Below are positions 32,092 to 36,308 of a stretch of 36,308 nt of DNA, piece after piece. The DNA lies in the IMG/VR virus record IMGVR_UViG_3300020465_000049, positions 1 to 36,308 of that record. The stretch is one strand, 5' to 3'. A program made the translations under genes and the position numbers. Positions within the stretch are counted from its first letter, which is position 1; every line of letters begins with the position of its first letter. Origin of the DNA: a virus. Under the pieces are notes generated by a model, which saw only the letters and a list, made by a program, of their open reading frames with translations, was not told the DNA's origin and made no database searches.

Positions 32092-32111
32092 TCTTTCATG
32101 AACAAACAGAA

Positions 32112-32252
32112 TTAATTTTTAAGATCTTTTATTATTTGCTCTAACTCTTTTATCTTTTCTCTTAAAGCAATGTTAGAATGCCAGAGAAATTCTGGATCGT
32201 TAGGAGCTACTATTGGCTCTAATTGTTCTGAGTTGGTCTCTAATTTCCTCAT
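32112..32252 (-). CDS. Small helical protein, 46 aa (start uncertain)
   Basis: Last gene of the array. The ATG at 32252 (context AAACAGA-ATG) gives 46 residues and overlaps the preceding gene by 53 bases. An earlier in-frame ATG at 32324 would add 24 residues and overlap by 125 bases, which is less likely. The sequence is acidic, with a C-terminal Lys/Glu helix (REKIKELEQIIKDLKN). It has no known family, and whether it is translated is uncertain. A terminator follows 20 bases after the stop codon. Confidence 0.45.
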   Translation of the reverse strand: MRKLETNSEQLEPIVAPNDPEFLWHSNIALREKIKELEQIIKDLKN

Positions 32253-32469
32253 TCTGTTTATAAAGATAAACAATTTGGCGAGGTTTTGAAAGCGTAATCT
32301 TATACCTGGATTTTGCAGAAACATATTTGTTTCGAGTTACCATCTGCTTTATCAGTTCTCTTATCTCTCTCTCATTCTTCATCATCTGCGACCATAAGAT
32401 AAACTCTCTGCTTCTTTTTCTTTTTCTTTTTACTAGCTTGAGTTTTAGGAATCGCAGAAAGTTTTTCAT
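32200..32469 (-). CDS. Uncharacterised very basic 89-aa protein
   Basis: The protein has 89 residues, extremely basic at the N-terminus (LKLVKRKRKRSREF) and helical, with Arg/Lys/Glu repeats in the centre (KNEREIRELIKQMV). It ends in a predicted helix with a Ser-rich tail. The ATG shares four bases (ATGA) with the preceding stop codon. A nucleic-acid or RNA-polymerase contact is possible given the charge, but there is no recognised motif. Confidence 0.6.
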   Translation of the reverse strand: MKNFLRFLKLKLVKRKRKRSREFILWSQMMKNEREIRELIKQMVTRNKYVSAKSRYKITLSKPRQIVYLYKQNEEIRDQLRTIRANSSS

Positions 32470-32711
32470 AATGTTTTGTTTAATATTATTTCATATAGTT
32501 TGTCTTTCTCATCCAAGAGGTCTAAAGATAATATATTATTTGTTCCGTTTTCTCTTAACGAAATGTTGCGAACACCATCTGCATCAAGAGTGGCCTCTAC
32601 AAAAATCTCCATATTTACTCCGGCTCTCCTTCTGTATTTTGCTTTTATAATAAAGGCAATATGGAGTTCGTGGTATCCTTTTCTTCTACCAAAATTTTCT
32701 ATGACTTTCAT
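32466..32711 (-). CDS. Uncharacterised 81-aa protein
   Basis: The protein has 81 residues with beta-rich sequence: HELHIAFIIKAKYRRRAGVN followed by MEIFVEATLDADGVRN and ISLRENG. Its alternating pattern suggests a small mixed sheet. The start overlaps the previous stop codon as ATGA, and its own stop codon overlaps the next start the same way. No family is recognised. Confidence 0.68.
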   Translation of the reverse strand: MKVIENFGRRKGYHELHIAFIIKAKYRRRAGVNMEIFVEATLDADGVRNISLRENGTNNILSLDLLDEKDKLYEIILNKTL

Positions 32712-32935
32712 CTGTTGGCTTGAGCATATTCATGTATATCTTCCTCAATCTTTTCATGTATAAAGTCAAGATAAAATTCTAAAGGTAATAAATCTGAATC
32801 AATGTAAGCATCGGTTACTTCGAGTTCTGACTCAGGAGGGCTCATATAATCCCCATCCCACCAATAGTAAGTGTAGTCTACTGACAAAGTATAGTCTTTT
32901 TCTACTCGCTGATAGGTTGCTCTTATTTTATTCAT
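32708..32935 (-). CDS. Uncharacterised acidic 75-aa protein
   Basis: The protein has 75 residues and is acidic, with an aromatic core (LSVDYTYYWWDGDYMSPPES) and the motif SELEVTDAYIDSDLLPLEF. The Y-x-W-D-G-D, S-P-P-E-S-E-L-E-V layout resembles small phage proteins that carry a metal-binding-like acidic surface, but I cannot name a family. The start overlaps the 45-aa gene as ATGA. It may be a host-takeover protein. Confidence 0.68.
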   Translation of the reverse strand: MNKIRATYQRVEKDYTLSVDYTYYWWDGDYMSPPESELEVTDAYIDSDLLPLEFYLDFIHEKIEEDIHEYAQANR

Positions 32936-33069
32936 AGCTTTAATATTTTTTTTAAAGTTTCGGTTACCTCTTTATCCGACCCAAAGAGCAGTTGATATTT
33001 GTGCTCTTGGGTTAGTGGAGGAATATTATTTTTATCTAGTTGATCTTTTAGTTGGTTTATTTTTTTCAT
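32932..33069 (-). CDS. Uncharacterised 45-aa protein
   Basis: A 45-residue frame with the array's standard leader (CTAAATAAAATG) begins at 33069 and ends with an ATGA overlap into the next gene. The sequence starts MKKINQLKDQLDKNN and contains THE-type helical segments with HKYQLLFGSDKEV. It is the first of four genes linked by ATGA overlaps (this one, then 75, 81 and 89 aa). The motif E/Q-E-H-K-Y-Q-L-L-F-G-S-D is distinctive but I know no named family. Confidence 0.68.
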   Translation of the reverse strand: MKKINQLKDQLDKNNIPPLTQEHKYQLLFGSDKEVTETLKKILKL

Positions 33070-33074
33070 TTTAT

Positions 33075-33176
33075 TTAGTCTTGGTTATCTAAATACTCTA
33101 CAATATCGTTAAATATTCTTGGGTACTCGTGATACAATATATCTACAATTTCTTTGTCTGTGTGTTCGTTTTTCAT
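33075..33176 (-). CDS. Very small protein (33 aa) in the array
   Basis: A 33-residue acidic frame, MKNEHTDKEIVDILYHEYPR then IFNDIVEYLDNQD, starts after the standard leader ACTAAATAAAATG. Its stop codon TAA lies in the leader of the next gene (TAAATAAAATG). The helical sequence and leader support translation, but it is very short. Confidence 0.52.
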   Translation of the reverse strand: MKNEHTDKEIVDILYHEYPRIFNDIVEYLDNQD

Positions 33177-33187
33177 TTTATTTAGTT

Positions 33188-33454
33188 TTATAAGTTATCA
33201 AGGGCATAGTCTACTACCTCATCATAATCATATCCCCATTGCTCAAGAATCTCGTAAAGGTTTTTATAATAAAACCTTACTCCCTCTCTCTTTGCTGAGT
33301 CGTGTAACCAAATTGGATTTTCACCATCTTCAGCAAATCGCAACAGGATTGACTTATATACATTTAGTTGGGCATCACCCTCTAATTGTATTTCTATCTC
33401 TCTGACTTCGCAGTCAGCAATTACTTTGAATTTGTTTTCTGTTATTGTTTCCAT
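33188..33454 (-). CDS. Uncharacterised 88-aa protein
   Basis: The protein has 88 residues, acidic, with a beta start (TITENKFKVIADCEVREIEI) and helical end (NLYEILEQWGYDYDEVVDYA). The middle has LRFAEDGENPIWLHDSAKRE. The ATG at 33454 follows the stop codon of the 68-aa gene by a single A (TAA-A-ATG). The family is unknown. Confidence 0.72.
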   Translation of the reverse strand: METITENKFKVIADCEVREIEIQLEGDAQLNVYKSILLRFAEDGENPIWLHDSAKREGVRFYYKNLYEILEQWGYDYDEVVDYALDNL

Positions 33455-33455
33455 T

Positions 33456-33662
33456 TTATTTTTCTTTAAGTTTAGTTAAATTAATTTTAATCATATTGAT
33501 AGTCTCCTCAATATATTCTTGGAGATGGTCAGTATCCTCAAAGGTTGACTCTTTTTTAAAGTCAGCTTTCTTGATCTCTGATACTGATTCTTTTATTTCT
33601 TTTAGGTTATCAAGTAAGTCTTCGCCTACTATACCTAAATCCATTAGTTCGTTTATTGTCAT
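33456..33662 (-). CDS. Uncharacterised 68-aa protein
   Basis: I chose the ATG at 33662, which has the array leader AACCAATAAAATG and follows the preceding stop codon as TAA-A-ATG. An upstream in-frame ATG at 33734 would overlap the previous gene by 71 bases. The 68 residues are acidic and helical: INELMDLGIVGEDLLDNLKE, then coiled-coil-like Glu/Lys-rich sequence (EIKESVSEIKKADFK) and HLQEYIEETINMIKINLTKL. It is probably a helical hairpin. The function is unknown. Confidence 0.72.
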   Translation of the reverse strand: MTINELMDLGIVGEDLLDNLKEIKESVSEIKKADFKKESTFEDTDHLQEYIEETINMIKINLTKLKEK

Positions 33663-33663
33663 T

Positions 33664-33861
33664 TTATTGGTTTTTAAGTTCGGTTTCTTTTTCAAATTGA
33701 GCGTGTTGTTTCCAATAGGAAAAAAACATTTCAATTTGTTCTATATCTTCTGCAAAGGTTTCTTCTTGTCCTCGTGCATAGATATTCTCTATAATCTCGT
33801 TTACATGATGCTCTACTTTCTTCAAGTCATCAATTAAAAATCCTTGTAGTGTTGGTTTCAT
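33664..33861 (-). CDS. Uncharacterised 65-aa protein
   Basis: The protein has 65 residues and is helical and acidic: LIDDLKKVEHHVNEIIENIY, then EDIEQIEMFFSYWKQHAQFE. It begins behind the leader AACCAAATAAAATG. It resembles the next 68-aa protein in size and helical pattern, though I see no clear sequence identity. The function is unknown. Confidence 0.72.
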   Translation of the reverse strand: MKPTLQGFLIDDLKKVEHHVNEIIENIYARGQEETFAEDIEQIEMFFSYWKQHAQFEKETELKNQ

Positions 33862-33873
33862 TTTATTTGGTTT

Positions 33874-34356
33874 TTAAATTAATTTTCCTTGATCTGTAAA
33901 TTCATATCCATTAACTTCAAACATTTCAATAATATGTTCATCACTTGTCATATATTCATATTCTCTCCTTAACATTGACAAGACTTCCTCTGAAAATTCT
34001 TTTTGATATTCCTCATCTAAATCATCTAATTTTTCATCTAAATCTTCATCATGTTGAATATCATTATATTCTTTAATATACCTTTCAGCAATTTTATAAG
34101 TCTCACAATTTAACCCATGAAATTTTAAAATCAAATGGCAAGTATCGTAAAAATCCTCTAAATGAATTTCAGCAAAACTTCCTCTTTCAATATCAAAACT
34201 TCTTAATTCAATACAGACATGAGACAAATCTTCTTTGATACAATCATACCAAAAGTGATCTTCAACGCTTATATGTCTATAATTGTCAATAGCTTTTTCT
34301 TTTGTTTGCTCATCTAATTCCTCGAATTGATATGCTTTTGTTTCTATTATTCTCAT
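33874..34356 (-). CDS. Uncharacterised conserved phage protein (160 aa)
   Basis: I chose the ATG at 34356 with the leader ACCAAATAAAATG, over an in-frame TTG at 34377. The N-terminal pattern is IIETKAYQFEELDEQTKEKA, then IDNYRHI, an H-F-W-Y-D-C segment and FDIERGSFAEIHLEDF. It belongs, from memory, to a widespread phage and prophage family whose members read roughly YxFxELxxxAKxKAIxxxR, WxxDxxxD and FDxDRGxx. No function is known to me. The C-terminus is strongly acidic (EDLDEKLDDLDEEYQKEF). It is the largest protein of the array. An acidic DNA mimic or anti-restriction role is possible but only a guess from the charge. Confidence 0.82.
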   Translation of the reverse strand: MRIIETKAYQFEELDEQTKEKAIDNYRHISVEDHFWYDCIKEDLSHVCIELRSFDIERGSFAEIHLEDFYDTCHLILKFHGLNCETYKIAERYIKEYNDIQHDEDLDEKLDDLDEEYQKEFSEEVLSMLRREYEYMTSDEHIIEMFEVNGYEFTDQGKLI

Positions 34357-34357
34357 T

Positions 34358-34495
34358 TTATTTGGTTTTAGTTTCAATATATACCTCTTTATATCCTTTT
34401 TCGTGCCATTCTATTTGCTCTATTTCAGCATCAAGAAGATTGTCAAAAATGTTAGGCGTTCCACCTATCCATACATAATATTTTATATTTTCCAT
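34358..34495 (-). CDS. Small conserved phage-type protein (45 aa)
   Basis: A 45-residue frame begins at 34495 behind the leader AACAAATAAAATG and ends TAA, one base before the next ATG. The sequence runs MENIKYYVWIGGTPNIFDNL with IEWHEKGYKEVYIE. The layout (a Y-x-V-x-x-G-G strand, helix, G-Y-x-x-V-x-I-E strand) is a beta-alpha-beta pattern common in very small phage proteins of unknown role. Codon use and leader fit the neighbours. Confidence 0.68.
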   Translation of the reverse strand: MENIKYYVWIGGTPNIFDNLLDAEIEQIEWHEKGYKEVYIETKTK

Positions 34496-34496
34496 T

Positions 34497-34664
34497 TTAT
34501 TTGTTTTTAAAATAATCTCCAAAGGTTTTTATAATGTTTCCTGTTGAAAGATCAAAGCCTTTCTTTACGTTCATTCTTTTGGAATCCTCAACAGATAAAT
34601 TGTCAATCCATTTTTTTAATTCCCTTTGTTTTTTCTTTTGTTCTATTCCTAGAAATCTTTTCAT
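34497..34664 (-). CDS. Uncharacterised basic 55-aa protein
   Basis: A 55-residue frame, 34664 to 34497, is basic and helical: MKRFLGIEQKKKQRELKKWI, then DNLSVEDSKRMNVKKG and FGDYFKNK. It starts behind the leader CTAAATAAATAAATTATG, shared with three other genes of the array, and ends as TAA-A-ATG into the next gene. The function is unknown. Confidence 0.68.
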   Translation of the reverse strand: MKRFLGIEQKKKQRELKKWIDNLSVEDSKRMNVKKGFDLSTGNIIKTFGDYFKNK

Positions 34665-34667
34665 AAT

Positions 34668-34781
34668 TTATTTATTTAGTTCTTTTTTATATCGTTCTTT
34701 TAATCTTTTTAAAAAATTGGTCATGTGTTTGACATTGTCATAATCTTGACCATAGTATTGGCAAATTTCTTTTGTTGTCAT
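34668..34781 (-). CDS. Very small protein (37 aa) in the array
   Basis: A 37-residue frame (MTTKEICQYYGQDYDNVKHM, then TNFLKRLKERYKKELNK) has the leader CTAAATAAATAAATTATG. Its stop codon TAA is part of the next gene's copy of the same leader. The pattern (helix, Y-Y-G-x-D-Y, basic helix) could be a small helix-turn-helix; this is uncertain because of the length. Confidence 0.6.
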   Translation of the reverse strand: MTTKEICQYYGQDYDNVKHMTNFLKRLKERYKKELNK

Positions 34782-34788
34782 AATTTAT

Positions 34789-35070
34789 TTATTTAGATTT
34801 TAACTTTTTTACTACTTTCAAAGCCTTAAGTAAATCCTCGCCTTGCATAAATCCTTTGACAGAATTGAGTCCACAAAATTTATTAAATTTTTTATTGTCT
34901 TGAATTATTTCGTCAACGTCTTTATGAATTAAAGCACATTCAAGCCCATAACTTCCGTCATGATATACTAAGCTAATTCCATAACCATTATCAAACCAAA
35001 TTTTTTGTTTGAATCCGTCGTTATAGTCTATATCAAAACTCTTTCTTAATTTTTGTTTTGTTGTATTCAT
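34789..35070 (-). CDS. Uncharacterised 93-aa protein
   Basis: The protein has 93 residues, basic with a beta-rich middle: IDYNDGFKQKIWFDNGYGIS, then LVYHDGSYGLECALIH. The C-terminal helical part is Lys-rich (DLLKALKVVKKLKSK). The pattern (W-F-D-N-G-Y-G-I-S, then G-S-Y-G-L-E) suggests a small open sheet. The leader AACTAAATAAATAAAATTATG-type sequence precedes it, directly downstream of a complex hairpin. The family is unknown. Confidence 0.75.
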   Translation of the reverse strand: MNTTKQKLRKSFDIDYNDGFKQKIWFDNGYGISLVYHDGSYGLECALIHKDVDEIIQDNKKFNKFCGLNSVKGFMQGEDLLKALKVVKKLKSK

Positions 35071-35095
35071 AATTTTATTTATTTAGTTAAACTTT

Positions 35096-35144
35096 CTACC
35101 ACCAAAAGCCCATCAATAGATGAGCCGTTTTTCTGTGGTGGTGG
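35096..35144 (-). other. Two-tier RNA hairpin upstream of the 93-aa gene
   Basis: On the minus strand an outer 7-bp stem (ACCACCA, 35142-35136, with TGGTGGT, 35104-35098) encloses an inner 7-bp stem (GCTCATC, 35125-35119, with GATGGGC, 35114-35108) capped by a TATT loop. The inner stem needs one G-U pair that forms only in the minus-strand RNA. It is much more GC-rich than its surroundings and has no T tail. It fills the 75-base gap between the 111-aa and 93-aa genes. Confidence 0.62.
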
Positions 35145-35145
35145 C

Positions 35146-35481
35146 TTATGCTGTTTCTAAATTTCTGTTATAGTCTTTTTCTATTTGCTTTAATTCTCTT
35201 TTTAAACAATTTTCTTGTAAACTGCATCGAAATGTTATTTTATTTTCTTTGCAATATGAGAATAAACTTAAATTCCAATTTGGACTGATTTTATTAAATT
35301 GCGTTAAAATTGCCTTTGCTTCTTGTAAGTAGCTTGAGCCATAGCCATATTGAAAAGGCATTAAAAAAGTCTCTTCGTTTTTCATGCCATAATTAAGGGT
35401 AACAATTCCACAGAAATAACTATTTCCGTTTATTTTGTCAAACCATTCTTTAGCGTTTATGTTTATTGTTTTTGTTCTCAT
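35146..35481 (-). CDS. Uncharacterised 111-aa protein in the array
   Basis: The protein has 111 residues. The N-terminus is beta-rich (MRTKTININAKEWFDKINGN, then YFCGIVTLNYGM), the centre aromatic (FLMPFQYGYGSSYLQEAKAI) and the C-terminal end helical (CLKRELKQIEKDYNRNLETA). It has four Cys residues at dispersed positions. The Q-Y-G-Y-G-S-S-Y-x-x-E-A segment resembles a turn seen in small phage proteins, but I do not know a family. Its ATG overlaps the preceding stop codon as ATGA. Confidence 0.76.
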   Translation of the reverse strand: MRTKTININAKEWFDKINGNSYFCGIVTLNYGMKNEETFLMPFQYGYGSSYLQEAKAILTQFNKISPNWNLSLFSYCKENKITFRCSLQENCLKRELKQIEKDYNRNLETA

Positions 35482-35846
35482 TTGTTTAATTTTTCGTTTA
35501 ATCTTATTATTTGTAAAGCCATGAAAGAATAATAATTATTTATAATTCTATCTTGATTTTTCAATGTGTCAGTCTCTAACAATTTTTTTGTTAGATTTAA
35601 AACTTCATCATCATACATAGGAATATTTAAAGCACCACCTTGTAACCAATCGCCAAACCTTTCTTGAGTGTTTGGTATTTTTCTTTTGTTGTATTCATAG
35701 TCATGCTCGTTTGTAAACCTATCCATAACAAAATTTATTTTTTCTTTGTCGGTCATTGTTTCGCTCGGTAGATCTTCGCTATCTATTACCGAAAGAATAT
35801 ATTTTTTAAAATTTTCTTGATACTTTCTTGAATTTGTTTTTAACAT
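35478..35846 (-). CDS. Uncharacterised 122-aa protein with a W-L-Q-G motif
   Basis: The protein has 122 residues, mostly helical. The recognisable stretch is RFGDWLQGGALNIPMYDDEV (about residues 63-82), a W-L-x-G-G/L, I-P-x-x-x-x-E-x-x pattern that recurs in small phage proteins near early genes. I know no assigned function. It begins behind CTAAATAAATAAATTATG and ends with an ATGA overlap into the 111-aa gene. It may pair functionally with that gene. Confidence 0.77.
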   Translation of the reverse strand: MLKTNSRKYQENFKKYILSVIDSEDLPSETMTDKEKINFVMDRFTNEHDYEYNKRKIPNTQERFGDWLQGGALNIPMYDDEVLNLTKKLLETDTLKNQDRIINNYYSFMALQIIRLNEKLNK

Positions 35847-35876
35847 AATTTATTTATTTAGTTAATAATGTTTTAT

Positions 35877-35938
35877 ACTGACAAATCCTCGCAACGAACG
35901 AACGAAGCGAGGCAGTCGGAAAAAAATTTTTTTAGTCG
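35877..35938. repeat. GC-rich hairpin with tandem CGAA units and an A7T7 tract
   Basis: CCTCGC (35887-35892) pairs with GCGAGG (35907-35912) around a loop of tandem ACGA/CGAA units. ACTG (35877-35880) and CAGT (35913-35916) can extend it across a six-base bulge. A perfect A7T7 tract follows (35920-35933), and AGTCG repeats on both sides of it (35914-35918, 35934-35938). This occupies the 85-base gap between two minus-strand genes. The function is unknown. Confidence 0.6.
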
Positions 35939-36114
35939 TTAATTTTTATTTTATGCTTTTTTAATTGTTCGGTCTGTTCTAATTGGTTGACTACATCCCA
36001 AACAACTGCGTTAATTAATTTAAATGTTCCCGGCTCCAATTTACCAGCGTTTAACTTATCCAATGCGTTAAGCGTTAACGCCTCAGAATTTGAAAATAAT
36101 TTAATTGTGTTCAT
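35932..36114 (-). CDS. Uncharacterised 60-aa protein, first gene of the array
   Basis: The protein has 60 residues and is helical: MNTIKLFSNSEALTLNALDK, then LEPGTFKLINAVVWDVVNQL, ending in the polar KKHKIKIND. No family is recognised. Its ATG is preceded by AT-only sequence, with a consensus -7 box about 55 bases upstream, so it likely leads the array's main transcript. Its stop codon falls inside the A7T7 tract. Confidence 0.68.
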   Translation of the reverse strand: MNTIKLFSNSEALTLNALDKLNAGKLEPGTFKLINAVVWDVVNQLEQTEQLKKHKIKIND

Positions 36115-36308
36115 ATTATAAGATTTAAATTTTAATCAATATACGAATAAATTTTGAATAAATAACAAACAAATGTATTTATTTTTTAATTATTTTAATT
36201 GCTCGGTTGATCTTTCTTTAATTCTCTTTTGTTTATTGGTGTTTGAAATGTTTGTTTTATTCTCTTTAATCTAGAATAAAAAAAACTAGGGGCGGGGGAT
36301 TAAGGGAA
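36115..36308. other. Non-coding leader region at the window end
   Basis: No ATG-started frame of useful length is present here on either strand. It holds the -7 box at 36170-36177, long AT runs, a small inverted repeat ATTCT/AGAAT (about 36260-36277), an A8 run and a purine-rich, G-rich end (CTAGGGGCGGGGGATTAAGGG) unlike the rest of the window. A minus-strand frame without any ATG start crosses it and is not called. Confidence 0.5.
36170..36177 (-). promoter_or_regulatory. Bacteroidetes-type -7 box for the small-gene array
   Basis: On the minus strand TACATTTG (36177-36170) matches TAnnTTTG exactly. The first gene of the array starts at 36114, giving a leader of about 50 nt. There is no clear TTTG at -33. 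This is the best candidate for the early promoter of the small-gene array. Confidence 0.48.

Noticed and set aside
28639-32110. Consensus DnaA boxes (TTATCCACA) for the DnaA-like protein
   Set aside because: None was seen on either strand by eye in these non-coding gaps. The only near matches found elsewhere in the window differ at several bases and lie in coding sequence.
32327-33837. Long plus-strand open frames opposite the small-gene array (for example near 32327-32650 and 33445-33837)
   Set aside because: They encode low-complexity, Ser/Phe/Leu-rich sequences expected from the reverse of Lys/Glu-rich genes. The minus-strand frames have standard leaders and tight spacing.
35887-35912. 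CGAA-repeat hairpin as an intrinsic terminator
   Set aside because: On the strand of the neighbouring genes no T run follows the stem. The T7 tract lies before the hairpin in that direction.
36115-36308. An additional gene reading leftward from the window edge
   Set aside because: A frame of about 26 codons is open, but it has no ATG and a stop codon lies close upstream, so no start can be defended.
1-36308. CRISPR array, transposon, integrase, tRNA or lysis genes
   Set aside because: No regularly spaced repeats, transposase or integrase motifs, cloverleaf sequences, or holin/endolysin signatures were found. Lysis functions could still be hidden among the unknown proteins or lie outside the window.

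Overview
The window is a piece of a phage genome. It is AT-rich and gene-dense, most of its genes have recognisable phage roles or are of the short uncharacterised kind, and there are no tRNA, rRNA or metabolic genes. The likely host is a Bacteroidetes bacterium, probably a marine flavobacterium. Several genes are preceded by the Bacteroidetes sigma -7 box TAnnTTTG (2033, 2661, 13584, 14413, and 36177 on the minus strand). Shine-Dalgarno sequences are essentially absent. Start codons instead sit in A-rich, Kozak-like contexts such as AAATAAAATG, as known in Flavobacterium. The late genes include a P22 gp10-like tail protein and large ejection-type proteins but no tail tube, sheath or tape measure, so the virion is probably a short-tailed podovirus, distantly reminiscent of crAss-like and Cellulophaga podoviruses.

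Plus strand, 1-24126: virion genes. In order: the end of the major capsid protein and a strong terminator; an uncharacterised 251-aa protein; two related small proteins in their own transcription unit; two probable head-tail connector proteins; a 1912-aa tail protein whose C-terminus carries Cys-rich adhesin-like modules after a Pro-Thr hinge; a 741-aa protein built from the same modules; a GT60-like glycosyltransferase; a further tail protein; a GNAT-like acetyltransferase; three probable ejection proteins (251, 669 and 2109 aa); and a 57-aa basic protein. Terminase and portal genes must lie upstream of the window.

Minus strand, 31982 down to 24192: replication and recombination. In transcription order: a 62-aa protein; a stand-alone DnaA domain IV-like protein; an unknown; an ERF single-strand annealing protein; a protein with an RpoA-CTD-like helix-hairpin-helix domain; a PD-(D/E)XK exonuclease; a mini SSB-like protein with an acidic tail ending in Phe; a terminator; an AT-rich inverted-repeat region that may be the replication origin; a VirE-N/SF3 primase-helicase; a compact SF2 helicase; a VRR-NUC nuclease; and two unknowns. 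The ERF protein, exonuclease and SSB form a plausible homologous recombination set. The primase-helicase, SF2 helicase and VRR-NUC form a replication and branch-processing set.

Minus strand, 36114 down to 32112: at least 16 tiny genes (33 to 160 aa), probably early host-takeover functions. Many start from near-identical leaders and several overlap their neighbours by ATGA. Two complex hairpins interrupt the array, and a terminator at 32064-32091 closes it. The late and early blocks converge at about 24127-24191. No integrase, repressor, DNA polymerase, lysis gene, CRISPR array or transposon is visible.
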